A stretch of DNA of 64,000 nucleotides from Lederbergia galactosidilytica (GTDB taxonomy: Bacteria > Bacillota > Bacilli > Bacillales > Bacillaceae_C). Position 1 is the first letter of the stretch, and every line of letters starts with the position of its first letter. A model generated the notes under the pieces. The model saw only the letters and a list, made by a program, of their open reading frames with translations, searched no databases and was not told where the DNA came from. Shown here one piece after another: positions 16,649 through 26,945 of the stretch. Both the position numbers and the translations under genes were made by a program. The stretch lies in assembly GCF_017873565.1 (NCBI RefSeq), contig NZ_JAGGKH010000003.1:268748-332747 (forward strand). The letters are read 5' to 3'.

Positions 16649-17425
16649 ATGAATAAACAAGTAATTGATGCCCATATCCATTTAGATCATTATGATGAGA
16701 ATGAGATCGAGCAGATTATCCGGGAGCCGATTGAAAAATACCCAGCGATGATCTCTGTTTCTTACCATTTATCATCCTGTAAGCAAAACCTTAGTTTGGC
16801 CCAAAAATATTCACAAGTAAAGCCAGCATTTGGTTTCCACCCTGAGCAGGAATTGCCAACAGAACAAGAACGGCTGGCTTTATTGAAATGGATGGAGGAA
16901 CATGTGGAAAGCATGGTAGCAGTCGGAGAAATTGGACTTCCCTACTACACTCGTAATGAAACACCTGGATTAAAAATGGAAGGATACATAGAAGTATTAG
17001 AGGAACTTTTAGTATTTGCAAAGAGGTGGGACAAACCTGTTATTCTTCATGCGGTCTATGATGATGCGGATCTTGTATGCGATCTTTTAGAAAATCACCA
17101 AATTACTAATGCTCATTTTCATTGGTTTAAAGGGGCTGACTCGACCATTGAACGGATGATTCAACAAGGGTATTTTATTTCCGTTACTCCTGATATTGGC
17201 TATGAGCCAGAGATTCAGGCGTTAGTGAAAAAATATCCATTAGAAAAAATCATGGTGGAAACGGATGGGCCTTGGCCATTTGCAGGCCCGTTCGAGGGAA
17301 AGATGACACATCCATCGATGATCCATGAGAGTGTTAAAATGATTGCAAAGATCAAAGGGGAAGAACTAGACAGTGTGTACCAACAACTCTATCAAAACAC
17401 GATGAATTTTTATAGGCTGTCATAA
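16649..17425 (+). CDS. TatD family metal-dependent hydrolase
   Basis: 258 residues from the ATG at 16649, eight bases after GGGGAGG. Metal ligands: DAHIHLDHY at the start, VGEIGL near 91, VILHAVYDD near 130, AHFHWFKG near 155 and VETDGPWP near 204. TatD relatives are DNases or amidohydrolases; the substrate here is unknown. Confidence 0.85.
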   Translation: MNKQVIDAHIHLDHYDENEIEQIIREPIEKYPAMISVSYHLSSCKQNLSLAQKYSQVKPAFGFHPEQELPTEQERLALLKWMEEHVESMVAVGEIGLPYYTRNETPGLKMEGYIEVLEELLVFAKRWDKPVILHAVYDDADLVCDLLENHQITNAHFHWFKGADSTIERMIQQGYFISVTPDIGYEPEIQALVKKYPLEKIMVETDGPWPFAGPFEGKMTHPSMIHESVKMIAKIKGEELDSVYQQLYQNTMNFYRLS

Positions 17426-17482
17426 AATGTTTTATCAACCCTCCTATAAGGAAAAGGAGTACTAACCAAAGGAGGGAAGAAG

Positions 17483-17695
17483 ATGAAACATCATTCAACT
17501 CAAGATAAAATTAATCGTGATAAGGCGTTAAAAGAACGGAATGATCGAGACAAGGCATTTTATCAAGATCCGGAAAAACAAGCGCAACGTGATCAATTGG
17601 TGATGCCGATTGATGATATCTCAGATGATCTTGTGGAGAAAAGAGAAAAAAATGAACAGGATAAAAGAGGATCCTACGGAGAAAATGATGAGTGA
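17483..17695 (+). CDS. Small highly charged protein, unknown function
   Basis: 70 residues, almost entirely polar, with many K, R, D and E residues and no hydrophobic core. It has an excellent AAAGGAGGG site. Likely disordered or helical; no family recognised. A structured inverted repeat (GGAGCTATC near 17724 with GATAGCTCC near 17755) follows it and may end the transcript. Confidence 0.6.
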   Translation: MKHHSTQDKINRDKALKERNDRDKAFYQDPEKQAQRDQLVMPIDDISDDLVEKREKNEQDKRGSYGENDE

Positions 17696-17989
17696 ATGGA
17701 GATTTGTAAATTTTTATGAACACGGAGCTATCTGATCAGTCGTTATTCGACTAATGATAGCTCCTTTCCATGTTCATTGGTGTTCGCTATTAAAAAAAGT
17801 TGAATCCATTTAACGGTGCAGGGGATACTCTTCATTAAGTATGAAAATTTTGCAAGGAATACTCTAAATTTTTATACTTTAACCCAAGTGCTTGCGCATT
17901 TCTTTCAAAATGTTACTGTTAAAATGGTTTGTTCCTTCTGAAGCTATCGTGACATCTGAGTTTGAACAAAGAAGGGTAGGTGTATGTGA

Positions 17990-18859
17990 ATGAATTCAAC
18001 ATCCAGATTTTCTCGTATTTGGGAATATATCATGGTTATTTTTGGAGCAACATTAGTGGGACTAGCTTACAATATCTTTTTACTGCCTGCAAAAATCGCC
18101 GCTGGTGGTGTTTCAGGTGTCAGTACCCTATTATATGAATCCTTTCAATGGAATCCAGCACTGGTTCAAGCGACTATTAATATTCCGTTATTTCTTCTAG
18201 GACTTTGGATATTAGGAAAAGACTTTGGCGTCAAAACTTTGATAGGCACTCTCTTTGTTCCACTTGTGATCTGGTTAACACAAGGAATTGATATTAATCT
18301 TCATGAGCCTATGCTTGGGGCTATTTATGGGGGTATTCTAATTGGAGTTGGGTTAGGAATTGTCTACCGTGGTGGCGGATCGACAGGTGGAACAGCCGCT
18401 ATTGCCCAGGTACTCAAAAAGTATACAAGCTTATCGAGCGGCTTTTCTCAACTACTTGTGGATGGAATTGTTGTCTTAGCCGCTGCTTTTATCTTAAATT
18501 TAGAACTGGCTTTATTTGCCCTTATTTCAATCTATGTGACGAGCAAGGTGATTGATTTTGTACAGTTACAAACATCTCCAACAAAACTTGTCATGATTAT
18601 TACGGAAAAAGAAGAAGAGGTCCAGCAAATTATTCGTGATGAAATTGATCGAGGATTAACAAAGGTAAAATCATTAGGAGGATATACGAATCTAGAGAAA
18701 ACGATGATTTTATGTGTTGTGGAACAATCAGAGGCAATCTATTTGAAAAAAATTCTGCAGGAACAGGAACCATCTTCCTTTGTAATTTTTCTAAATGCTT
18801 CAGAAATTTTAGGAAGGGGTTTTTCTATGGACAAATTCCATGGGACAAATATAAAGTAA
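17990..18859 (+). CDS. YitT family membrane protein
   Basis: 289 residues. Five or six membrane segments (YitT_membrane domain) containing GLAYNIFLLPAKIAAGGVSGVSTL and YRGGGSTGGTA, followed by a cytoplasmic DUF2179 domain (about residues 195-285). Role unknown; this paralogue family is large in Bacillus. GAAGGG lies 13 bases before the ATG. Confidence 0.9.
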   Translation: MNSTSRFSRIWEYIMVIFGATLVGLAYNIFLLPAKIAAGGVSGVSTLLYESFQWNPALVQATINIPLFLLGLWILGKDFGVKTLIGTLFVPLVIWLTQGIDINLHEPMLGAIYGGILIGVGLGIVYRGGGSTGGTAAIAQVLKKYTSLSSGFSQLLVDGIVVLAAAFILNLELALFALISIYVTSKVIDFVQLQTSPTKLVMIITEKEEEVQQIIRDEIDRGLTKVKSLGGYTNLEKTMILCVVEQSEAIYLKKILQEQEPSSFVIFLNASEILGRGFSMDKFHGTNIK

Positions 18860-18950
18860 AATGTATTTTGAGATGTGCTTTTTGGACAGTTCGGAGTGGT
18901 AGTTATTAGCCTAACGAGTGATTACTGGAAATATAAATTTCTAAAATCCC

Positions 18951-18979
18951 TTGACAATTTCTTTTGATAAAGTTAATAT
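18951..18979 (+). promoter_or_regulatory. Sigma-A promoter of the trp leader
   Basis: TTGACA (18951-18956), 17-base spacer, TAATAT (18974-18979). It lies directly upstream of the first T-box. Confidence 0.65.
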
Positions 18980-18999
18980 GTTAAATAATTCAAACTTAA

Positions 19000-19495
19000 T
19001 TGATGATTTTGGCAGTGACGAAGAGTAGTAGCTATTTTATATCACTTAAGAGAGCTGGTGGGTGGTGAAAACCAGTGTGTAAGAATAGTGAATGGGCTTC
19101 TGAGCCCCAAACCGAACCCTATAAGTGTGTGTTCAAAAAGGAGGATAAAAAGGACCCGTCGGCTAAAGACGCTGACGTCCTGTCAGCAACGCCGACACTA
19201 GCACATCCTGTGCGTCGAAAGTTCGAGGCGGCGCAGTTTCGAGCGGCGGAATGTATGCAGTAAGATACATGAGCAGCGCAGAAACAAGCCAACGAAGAAA
19301 TTCGAAGTGTCATTTTTACCGGACTTTTTAAACATCCCCTTCAATAGGTTGTAGGCTTTGGCGTAAAGGTCTTGACGTTACGAAGACTAGGCATAAGCAG
19401 AGTGTGTAAGCTTGTTGCTGTCAAAGTGAGCTGTTTTCAGCTAATAAAGGTGGTACCACGGGTTCCTCGTCCTTTGGATGAGGGGCCCTTTTTGT
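19000..19495 (+). promoter_or_regulatory. T-box riboswitch 1, tryptophan specifier
   Basis: Stem I elements 'AGAGAGCTGGTGGGTGGTGAAAA' region near 19048-19070 (AG bulge and GNTG), a specifier loop GAA-TGG-GC with the Trp codon at 19093-19095, the T-box AAAGGTGGTACCACGG (19446-19461) and a terminator stem (19460-19492) ending in T-run. It is unusually long because a GC-rich hairpin repeat (19158-19213 and following) is inserted between Stem I and the antiterminator. Confidence 0.88.
19158..19213. repeat. TCCT-loop double-hairpin repeat inside T-box 1
   Basis: Outer stem GTCGGC (19158-19163)/GCCGAC (19191-19196) encloses GCTGAC-GTCCT-GTCAGC (19171-19187). A second hairpin, GCAC-ATCCT-GTGC, covers 19201-19213. 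Same design as the copies at 32, 39, 42, 47, 49 and 63.8 kb. Confidence 0.75.
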
Positions 19496-19594
19496 ATTTT
19501 TTTAATAATTGACAGCAAGCACAAAATATACGATTACTTTCAATAACATAACAAATGGATGAAAATAATTACAATAAATCGTTGAATAAGAGGA

Positions 19595-19950
19595 GTACAT
19601 TTGGTATAGGCGGTAAAGAGAGTCGGTGATGGTGAGATTCCGATACGCACTGCCAAATGGAATGGGCTTATGAGAGATTTCCTGAACAAGGAGTAGGGAA
19701 ATTCGGCTTCCACCGTTAATAGGATAAGGTATCAGAATGAGAAAGGTTCAGACGACGTTCGGCGTTGTATACAGTGCAGGTAAAGCAACGGAAAGTTAAT
19801 TCAGCTTTATGGCGTTGCGCAACCGCAAGACACTTTCGTCTTTTATGGTACCTGATTGAGATGAGGAATCTTTCCTCAATAGAGGTGGCACCGCGACTTT
19901 TCGCCCTCTGTCTTAAGCATATTTATTTTGCTTAGGGCAGAGGGCTTTTT
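19595..19950 (+). promoter_or_regulatory. T-box riboswitch 2, tryptophan specifier
   Basis: Stem I (GTAAAGAGAGTCGG and following), a specifier GAA-TGG-GC with TGG at 19663-19665, the T-box AGAGGTGGCACCGCG (19881-19895) and a long terminator (GCCCTCTG... with ...CAGAGGGC, 19903-19945) before a T-run. Controls trpD onward. The tandem arrangement should tighten the response to uncharged tRNA-Trp. Confidence 0.92.
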
Positions 19951-19983
19951 ATATTTCAACATTATGTAGAAAGGGGAATGAAA

Positions 19984-21009
19984 ATGAAAATCTACTTACA
20001 AAAATTAATGGCAGGAGAATCTTTAACAATAGAAGAAATGTACGAAGCGGGGAGACATTTATTTGAAGGCGAAGCAACAGAAAGTGAGTCAGGTGCTTTA
20101 CTTGGCTTGCTTGCCTTAAAAGGGGAAACAGCAGATGAAATTGCAGGTTTAGTGCAAGCAATTCGAGAAAAGTCACCCGCCAGCCTACATTTAAAACATA
20201 GTGTGATTGATAACTGTGGGACCGGTGGAGATGGTTCTAGTAGTTTTAACATTAGTACGACTTCAGCGTTTGTGATTGCAGGGGCGGGAATAAAAGTAGC
20301 TAAACATGGTAATCGCAGTGTTTCCAGTCAAACCGGCAGTGCTGATGTTCTGGAATACCTAGGAGTTTCTCTTGACCAAACACCGGCAGAAACGGAGGAA
20401 TTATTGGAGGAAAATGGTATTTCCTTCTTATTTGCCCCACATGTTCATCCGGCAATGAAGGCGGTCATGAAAGTACGGAAGGATTTGCGAGTACCGACTA
20501 TTTTCAATCTCATTGGTCCCCTGACAAATCCAGTTGAATTAGATACTCAATTACTCGGAATTTATCGAAGAGATAAATTAATGTTAATGGGGGAAGTTTT
20601 GCAAAAGTTGGGTCGTAAACGTGCGGTTATTATCAATGGAGCAGGGTTTCTTGATGAAGGTTCATTATCAGGAGAAAATCATTTAGTCATTTTAGAAAAT
20701 GAGAAGTTAAGATCCATTACTTTAAAACCGGAAGATGTTGGGCTTCCGCATTATACGAATGAAGAAATTCGTGGTGGGGATGCCGAAAGAAATGCCCAAA
20801 TCATGCATAGTGTATTAAGAGGTGATGATGGTCCATTCCGTGATACAGTCTTATTGAACGCAGGTATTGGTATTTTTGCCAATGGGAAGGCACGGACCAT
20901 TCAAGAAGGCATAGAAGTTGCCAAAAACAGCATTGATTCGGGGGCAGCAATGGAAAAATTAGAGTTTTTGATTAGAAAAAGTGAAAAATCTCGACAAGGA
21001 GTGATTTAA
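19984..21009 (+). CDS. trpD: Anthranilate phosphoribosyltransferase
   Basis: 341 residues. Transfers phosphoribose to anthranilate. CGTGGDGSSSFNIST is the PRPP-binding signature (near residue 78), with KHGNRSVSS nearby and the FNLIGPLTNP segment near 175. The ATG at 19984 is seven bases after AAGGGG; the ATG at 19978 is too close. First gene of the operon here: trpE is missing. Confidence 0.95.
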   Translation: MKIYLQKLMAGESLTIEEMYEAGRHLFEGEATESESGALLGLLALKGETADEIAGLVQAIREKSPASLHLKHSVIDNCGTGGDGSSSFNISTTSAFVIAGAGIKVAKHGNRSVSSQTGSADVLEYLGVSLDQTPAETEELLEENGISFLFAPHVHPAMKAVMKVRKDLRVPTIFNLIGPLTNPVELDTQLLGIYRRDKLMLMGEVLQKLGRKRAVIINGAGFLDEGSLSGENHLVILENEKLRSITLKPEDVGLPHYTNEEIRGGDAERNAQIMHSVLRGDDGPFRDTVLLNAGIGIFANGKARTIQEGIEVAKNSIDSGAAMEKLEFLIRKSEKSRQGVI

Positions 21010-21798
21010 GTGACAATTTTAGATAAAATACTGCAACAAAAAGAATTGGAGGTTCAAGAACTAAAAGCCATTTATAGTGGCCTGGAAGCTGAGCCGTTGA
21101 AAAAGCGCCCCTCCCTTTATGATCAATTTATGGGTTCATCAAATATGAATGTGATTGCTGAAGTAAAGCGTGCTTCACCATCAAAAGGTATGATTAATCA
21201 GGATGTAGACCCTGTTGCCCAAGCGAAGGCTTATGCGACGGCAGGGGCAGGAGCGATATCAGTCTTAACAGATCGAACATTTTTCAAAGGGTCGATGGCA
21301 GATTTATCTGCTGTTGCGCAAGCTGTTGAAGTACCATTATTATGTAAGGATTTTATGATTGATGAAGTGCAAATTGATGCTGCGAAAGAGCATGGGGCCA
21401 GTATTATTTTACTAATCGCAGCTGCCTTGCCAGAAGCAAGATTGAAAGAGTTATATGATTATGCCGAGTCTCAAGAGCTTGATGTTTTATTTGAGGTGCA
21501 TAATGAGGAGGAAGCTGAAACGGCTCTTCGTGTTGGGGCGAAGATAGTGGGCATTAATAATCGTAATTTAAAAACCTTCGAGGTTGATTTGGCTGTAACA
21601 GAACGGGTTGCTTCTCTTCTTCAGCAAACAGATCGTCTTCTAATCAGTGAAAGTGGAATGAAGATAGCCGAGGATGTCGAAAGGGTACGAGAAGCGGGCG
21701 CAAAGGGGATTCTTGTTGGAGAAACCTTGATGCGTGCAGAGGATATTCAACAAACAATGAATAATTTCAGAATTCCTTTCACTAAGGTGGCGAAGTAA
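21010..21798 (+). CDS. trpC: Indole-3-glycerol phosphate synthase
   Basis: 262 residues, GTG start immediately after the trpD stop. Motifs VIAEVKRASPSKG, the catalytic VPLLCKDFMID, VGINNRNLKTFEVD and LLISESGM are those of the TIM-barrel enzyme that closes the indole ring. Confidence 0.95.
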   Translation: MTILDKILQQKELEVQELKAIYSGLEAEPLKKRPSLYDQFMGSSNMNVIAEVKRASPSKGMINQDVDPVAQAKAYATAGAGAISVLTDRTFFKGSMADLSAVAQAVEVPLLCKDFMIDEVQIDAAKEHGASIILLIAAALPEARLKELYDYAESQELDVLFEVHNEEEAETALRVGAKIVGINNRNLKTFEVDLAVTERVASLLQQTDRLLISESGMKIAEDVERVREAGAKGILVGETLMRAEDIQQTMNNFRIPFTKVAK

Positions 21799-22464
21799 AT
21801 GCAAGTTAAAATTTGTGGCATTACAACAAAAGAAGGGGCCCACTCAGCTGTAGAAGCGGGGGCTGATTTTCTCGGATTTGTCTTTGCCAAAAGTAAGAGA
21901 AGAATCTTGCCTGAACAGGCTACCGAAATAATTCGGGGCTTACCAGCTCATGTCAAATCAGTTGGCGTATTCGTAAACGAAAGCAAGGAAGAGATTCAAA
22001 GAATAGCCCAATTAACCCATTTGGATTATATCCAATTGCATGGAGCAGAAACACCAGAATTTTGTGCTAGTCTAGGTTTACCTATTATTAAGGCCTTTTC
22101 CATTAAACAGGAAAAGGACCTAGATGTTTTGAAAGACTATGACTGTGATTATTATCTTGTTGATAGTCCAGGGGTGCAATATGCCGGTGGAAGTGGAATT
22201 CCTTTTGATTGGGATTTATTACAATCAAAGCAGTTACCGCAAGAACAGCTCATTTTGGCTGGAGGATTAACAAATGAAAATGTGTCCATGGCCATTGCCA
22301 AAATTAACCCAAAAATAGTGGATGTTTCAAGTGGAGTTGAAACAGACGGAGAAAAAGATCCAATAAAAATTAAATCCTTTATAGAAACTGTCAAAACGTA
22401 TCCGTATCAAGCAAATAAAACCTCCAGGAGTGAAGAAAATGGCTGTATACACATCACCAGATGA
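21799..22464 (+). CDS. trpF: Phosphoribosylanthranilate isomerase
   Basis: 221 residues. [14 protein letters not shown] start with the catalytic Cys, '[13 protein letters not shown]', IQLHGAE, and AGGLTNENV with a late SSGVE phosphate-binding loop. It begins right after the trpC stop and its end overlaps trpB by 26 bases. Confidence 0.95.
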   Translation: MQVKICGITTKEGAHSAVEAGADFLGFVFAKSKRRILPEQATEIIRGLPAHVKSVGVFVNESKEEIQRIAQLTHLDYIQLHGAETPEFCASLGLPIIKAFSIKQEKDLDVLKDYDCDYYLVDSPGVQYAGGSGIPFDWDLLQSKQLPQEQLILAGGLTNENVSMAIAKINPKIVDVSSGVETDGEKDPIKIKSFIETVKTYPYQANKTSRSEENGCIHITR

Positions 22465-23644
22465 AAAGGGAAAATATGGACCATATGGTGGTCGCTTTGT
22501 CCCGGAAACTTTGATGACTGCAGTATTGGAATTAGAAGAAGAATACAACAAAGCGTTAGAGGACCCTGCGTTCAAGAAAGAAATGGATTATTATTTAAAA
22601 CAATATATTGGTCGGGAAACGCCACTTTATTTTGCCGAAAATTTATCGCGCCAATTAGGTGGTCCTAAAATATATTTGAAGCGGGAAGACCTAAACCATA
22701 CAGGTGCTCATAAAATTAACAACACGATTGGGCAAGCGTTATTAACCCATAGAATGGGCAAGAAAAAGGTCGTCGCGGAAACAGGAGCTGGTCAGCATGG
22801 TGTGGCGACAGCAACGGTTTGTGCTTTACTTGGGTTAGAATGTATCGTGTTTATGGGAGAAGAAGATATAAGACGCCAAGCACTGAATGTCTTTCGAATG
22901 GAGTTACTTGGAGCTGAGGTAAGAGGTGTATCTCAAGGAAGCGGAACATTAAAGGACGCCGTAAATGAAGCTCTTCGTTATTGGGTAGCGAATGTCGAAG
23001 ATACACATTATATTTTAGGTTCAGTTGTCGGCCCCCATCCATTTCCGAAAATTGTTCGGGATTTTCAAAGTGTGATTGGAGAAGAAACGAAACAACAAAT
23101 CCTAGAACAAGAAGAAAAGCTACCTAATGCAGTGGTGGCTTGTATCGGGGGTGGGAGTAATGCGATGGGCATGTTCTATCCGTTCATTCAGGATGAAGAG
23201 GTTAAGATTTATGGTGTGGAAGCAGCTGGAGCAGGAATTGAAACAGGCGAGCATGCGGCAGTTTTAACAGATGGAAAAGCAGGGATCTTACATGGAACGA
23301 TGACATATCTTTTACAAGATGCGCATGGACAAATCCAGGAAGCTCATTCGATCTCGGCAGGACTCGACTATCCAGGAGTAGGACCAGAGCATTCTTATTT
23401 AAAAGACAAAGGCCGTGTTAATTATACATCTGTGACAGATGCGGAAGCATTAGAAGCTTTTCAAATGCTCTCAAAAACAGAGGGCATTATCCCCGCACTT
23501 GAAAGCTCTCACGCAGTTGCCTTTGCTGTGAAACTAGCGAAGAAAATGAAGGCATCCGAAACATTAGTCGTTTGTTTATCTGGTAGAGGTGACAAAGATG
23601 TGGATGCCGTACGGTCCGCAATAGGAGGTCAAAAGAATGGGTAA
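22439..23644 (+). CDS. trpB: Tryptophan synthase beta chain
   Basis: 401 residues from the ATG at 22439, eight bases after AGGAG. PLP lysine in [20 protein letters not shown]; the glycine-rich [10 protein letters not shown] phosphate clamp; CLSGRGDKD at the end. Makes tryptophan from indole and serine with TrpA. Confidence 0.96.
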   Translation: MAVYTSPDEKGKYGPYGGRFVPETLMTAVLELEEEYNKALEDPAFKKEMDYYLKQYIGRETPLYFAENLSRQLGGPKIYLKREDLNHTGAHKINNTIGQALLTHRMGKKKVVAETGAGQHGVATATVCALLGLECIVFMGEEDIRRQALNVFRMELLGAEVRGVSQGSGTLKDAVNEALRYWVANVEDTHYILGSVVGPHPFPKIVRDFQSVIGEETKQQILEQEEKLPNAVVACIGGGSNAMGMFYPFIQDEEVKIYGVEAAGAGIETGEHAAVLTDGKAGILHGTMTYLLQDAHGQIQEAHSISAGLDYPGVGPEHSYLKDKGRVNYTSVTDAEALEAFQMLSKTEGIIPALESSHAVAFAVKLAKKMKASETLVVCLSGRGDKDVDAVRSAIGGQKNG

Positions 23645-24431
23645 AGCAAAAATAGATGCGGCATTTTCAAAAGTTTTAAATCAAGGAGATAAGGCTTTTG
23701 TTCCCTACATTATGGCAGGGGATGGAGGACTGGAAAATCTAAAGGAACAGATTTTGTTTTTAGAAGAGCATGGGGCAACAGTTGTTGAATTAGGGATTCC
23801 CTTTTCTGACCCTGTTGCAGATGGACCAGTGATTCAAGAGGCAGGTATTCGTTCGCTAGCAAGTGGTACAACACTTGAGGCGATCTTAACATCTCTTGAA
23901 GGCTGGAAGGATACTAGAGAAATTCCAATCGTTTTAATGACATATATTAATTTAATTTATTCTTTTGGGATTGAAAAGTTTGCGGAACGTTGTAAAGAGG
24001 TTGGAGTGGATGGTTTAATTATTCCCGATTTACCATTAGAGGAAGAAGAGCTTGTTACACCTGCTTTGGGGAAATCTGGAATTGCCTTAATTAGACTTGT
24101 GTCCCCAACAAGTCCCCCTCATCGGATCGAGCAAATCGCAAAACGATCAGAAGGATTTTTATATGCGGTAACCGTAAAAGGGACAACCGGTATAAGAAGT
24201 GAATATGAGGAAGGAATTGAAGCATACTTACAAGGATTAAAAGGTTATGCAAAGGTTCCTGTTTTAGCAGGATTTGGTGTTTCATCACCAGAACAAGTGA
24301 GGACGATGAGTGAATATTGTGATGGTGTGATTGTTGGAAGTAAAATTGTGGACTCTCTTCATCAAGAGGACAGAGAAACCATTACGGCATTAATTGCTGC
24401 GTCTAAAAAATCGACCGCTCACTTGACGTAA
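23637..24431 (+). CDS. trpA: Tryptophan synthase alpha chain
   Basis: 264 residues, ATG eight bases after AGGAGG, overlapping trpB by 8 bases. [16 protein letters not shown] holds the catalytic Glu; the catalytic Asp lies in [17 protein letters not shown] and [11 protein letters not shown] bind phosphate. Last gene of the operon; no strong terminator is visible after it. Confidence 0.96.
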   Translation: MGKAKIDAAFSKVLNQGDKAFVPYIMAGDGGLENLKEQILFLEEHGATVVELGIPFSDPVADGPVIQEAGIRSLASGTTLEAILTSLEGWKDTREIPIVLMTYINLIYSFGIEKFAERCKEVGVDGLIIPDLPLEEEELVTPALGKSGIALIRLVSPTSPPHRIEQIAKRSEGFLYAVTVKGTTGIRSEYEEGIEAYLQGLKGYAKVPVLAGFGVSSPEQVRTMSEYCDGVIVGSKIVDSLHQEDRETITALIAASKKSTAHLT

Positions 24432-24538
24432 AATTTATAATTGTCTTTAAATTGTAAAAGGCTTGTCATCTTTTTCATGCTTGATTCTTTGCAAAAAAGG
24501 GTAAAGAACAAACAAATAATGAAAAGGAGGCAAGTCCT

Positions 24539-24814
24539 ATGGCTAGAAAGAGCTTAAGCCCATATGTATTGTTAGGGATTGGAATTGCCGGTGCCACTTA
24601 TTTGGTGAAAGAAGAGAATCGAAATAAAACATTAGATACTGTCCAGCAGATGAAGAAAACTGTACGGAAATGGTTTAATAGACAAAACTCTGAAATGCAA
24701 AAAAAGCTGATTGATAAAGCAGGTCATCCGAACCCTTTTGATCATGGAGATGCCGAAATGGTCTCAGAAGGCGCCATGTACGCGGTAGAATATTATAATA
24801 AAGAAGGGCAATAA
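24539..24814 (+). CDS. Small conserved-looking protein with N-terminal membrane segment
   Basis: 91 residues after a strong AAAAGGAGG site. LSPYVLLGIGIAGATYLV is a membrane span, followed by an alpha-helical charged region. It resembles YtxH-type small proteins in layout but not clearly in sequence, so no function is assigned. Confidence 0.6.
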   Translation: MARKSLSPYVLLGIGIAGATYLVKEENRNKTLDTVQQMKKTVRKWFNRQNSEMQKKLIDKAGHPNPFDHGDAEMVSEGAMYAVEYYNKEGQ

Positions 24815-24820
24815 TGGGAA

Positions 24821-24857
24821 AAGCCGAAGTATGCTAATAGAAGCATACTTCGGCTTT
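24821..24857 (+). terminator. Strong rho-independent terminator
   Basis: A perfect 15-bp stem AAGCCGAAGTATGCT / AGCATACTTCGGCTT with a short loop and T-run. The rest of the gap to 25124 (about 270 bases) shows nothing recognisable. Confidence 0.85.
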
Positions 24858-25124
24858 GGTGTTTATGATGCTTAGTGGAGAGGAACACATTAGCTTTCAT
24901 ATCCATATTTGATTATCTAATGAGAAAACGACGTGATGGCCCCTAGTGCTGTTTCGCCCGTATTGTTCATTGGTGTAAAAGTAGAGAAGCGAAGCAGCCC
25001 CCTAGTCGTGCCATTACGCTTTTTTTGATAAATGTCGGCATAGCGAATTCTTGCCCTGTTCAACTAGTTCACATTATTCGAATTCGCTTGGACATTTAAT
25101 CGTAATCCTCCTGTTAGGTAAATT

Positions 25125-26111
25125 TTATTGAATAGGAATAGCTATTTCTGTTAATGGTTGATCTTCAAAGTCGTGTGGGAGTAAGTAATATGGCTGATCG
25201 CCGAGCTGCAAGCCGTTAAAACGGATCACTGATACATCCCCTGTGTCATTGGACGTGAATGCTGATGAAAAAGTACCTACTTGCCCATCCTCTGATTGGA
25301 TGCTGAAATAAATTTCTTCACTCTGACTATCAGACAAATCATAATAAACCGTAGTAGAGATCGGAGAGGTTACGACCCTTTGGATGGTTACAGCATCGCC
25401 ATTATTAAGGGTAATAAGTTTATCTAATTCAAATACTTTTTTCTCTTTTAGTAATTGTGCCTGTGATACGTTTACATCAAACGTCCAAGGGTGTTCGATC
25501 ATTGTCCTATCAGGCGCTTTAGTAAGGGTATTATAGTTGATTTCAATTTTAACATCCTCAGTTTCAATGGCTTGGCTTAATTCAATATCATTATAAATCG
25601 TAAACATCCTACTATTTAATTCAATCGATTGAGCTCCAGTTCGAACATCATAATCTTCTCCATTGATTCTTACTTCTGGAATTATTTGTGTTTGATAATC
25701 AAAGGGAACATGCTCGGCTGGTTCGAATGTGGCACTAAAATATACTTGATCATGATCGATCATCACTTCATTCAATGTTAATTTGCCAAGTTCATTTTCC
25801 GCGGATTCGCCAATTATTGTTTTATAGGAGGAGTAATCGAGATTTTTATTTTCATTGATATATTTCTCGATCGTCTCCCCCGTAAAAGGCATGTTGGCAA
25901 TTGTTCCTTTCCCTAATGTAAGAGAAAAGCCTAGGATACAAACAGCGATAACAGCAAGACTTGCACCGAGCCATTTTTTTCGATAAGTCTTTAAAGAGAT
26001 CTTTCTTTTAAATTGTTTTAGAATTCTTTTCTGTTCATGTTTGGATAGGGGGCGTTCCTCAAATTCACTTAGATCTAACTTTACGTCATTCAGATCTTTA
26101 TAAATCGTCAT
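25125..26111 (-). CDS. DUF4179 anti-sigma-like membrane protein
   Basis: 328 residues from the ATG at 26111, seven bases after GAGGTG. A cytoplasmic N-terminus of about 55 residues precedes one span (LGASLAVIAVCILGFSLTLG), then an extracellular DUF4179 region. Encoded four bases after the ECF sigma stop; such pairs act as sigma/anti-sigma, with the N-terminus holding the sigma factor. The signal is unknown. Confidence 0.82.
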   Translation of the reverse strand: MTIYKDLNDVKLDLSEFEERPLSKHEQKRILKQFKRKISLKTYRKKWLGASLAVIAVCILGFSLTLGKGTIANMPFTGETIEKYINENKNLDYSSYKTIIGESAENELGKLTLNEVMIDHDQVYFSATFEPAEHVPFDYQTQIIPEVRINGEDYDVRTGAQSIELNSRMFTIYNDIELSQAIETEDVKIEINYNTLTKAPDRTMIEHPWTFDVNVSQAQLLKEKKVFELDKLITLNNGDAVTIQRVVTSPISTTVYYDLSDSQSEEIYFSIQSEDGQVGTFSSAFTSNDTGDVSVIRFNGLQLGDQPYYLLPHDFEDQPLTEIAIPIQ

Positions 26112-26115
26112 ATGA

Positions 26116-26652
26116 TTACACCTCATCATTTAGTAGTATATTTCTCAATTTTTTTCTTCCTCGCGAAAGTTTATTATGGACCCATGATTCCTTAGCTTGA
26201 AATTGGGTAGCAATTTCCTTAGAGGGAAAACCTTCGAAATAATATTTTTGGAAAATAGCTTGTTCCACATCAGATAATTCATTTAGTAATTGATCCATAT
26301 CAGACATGCAGGGATCAGAAACGGTTTGTGCTGACGCTTGCTCGTTCAACTCAAATTGGCGAATCTGTTGCTTTTCCTTTTCAGACTTTCTTACATAATC
26401 TATCGCTTTGTACTTAGCAATGGCGGCGATCCACTGTTTGAATTCATTTTTCTCTGGGTCAAATGAATGAATATGAAACCAAACTGAAACCAATGTATCG
26501 GATAGACATTCTTCTATATCTGGTTGATTTCCTTGAAGATATTTTCGAATAATGGCATGAAGTAATCCGCCATAAGCCTGTAGTATATAGTTAATACCTT
26601 CTTCATTTTTTTCTTTTATTTGTTGAACAACATTTTCCTCTGTGATACGCAC
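26116..26652 (-). CDS. ECF sigma factor
   Basis: 178 residues from the GTG at 26652, eight bases after GGGAGGG. Region 2 (IEECLSDTLVSVWFHIHSFDPEKNEFKQWIAAIAKYKAIDYVR) and region 4 (LSDVEQAIFQKYYFEGFPSKEIATQF) are complete, with no region 3. Likely controlled by the adjacent DUF4179 protein. I could not identify its promoter motif. Confidence 0.85.
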   Translation of the reverse strand: MRITEENVVQQIKEKNEEGINYILQAYGGLLHAIIRKYLQGNQPDIEECLSDTLVSVWFHIHSFDPEKNEFKQWIAAIAKYKAIDYVRKSEKEKQQIRQFELNEQASAQTVSDPCMSDMDQLLNELSDVEQAIFQKYYFEGFPSKEIATQFQAKESWVHNKLSRGRKKLRNILLNDEV

Positions 26653-26945
26653 TCTTATATCCCTCCCATCCATTGTTTTTTATATCTATCTAGTAATACG
26701 TTCGATATGACACAATCCTATCAACAATTCAAAATTTATATTCGATGTAAAAAGTTTTCCTGTATATTTTATCAAAGTAGACTGGTAAGATAGTGAGCAG
26801 AAAGGCGTTGCTATAAAAAGTGACAACCTAGCGTTCCTTTATAAAAACATTGTCAGCTTTTGAATTCATTGCAAAGTTATTCATACCATGTCATGATTTT
26901 AAATATAGTAATAGTACATTCTTTTGCATTGAAGGGAATAATTGT

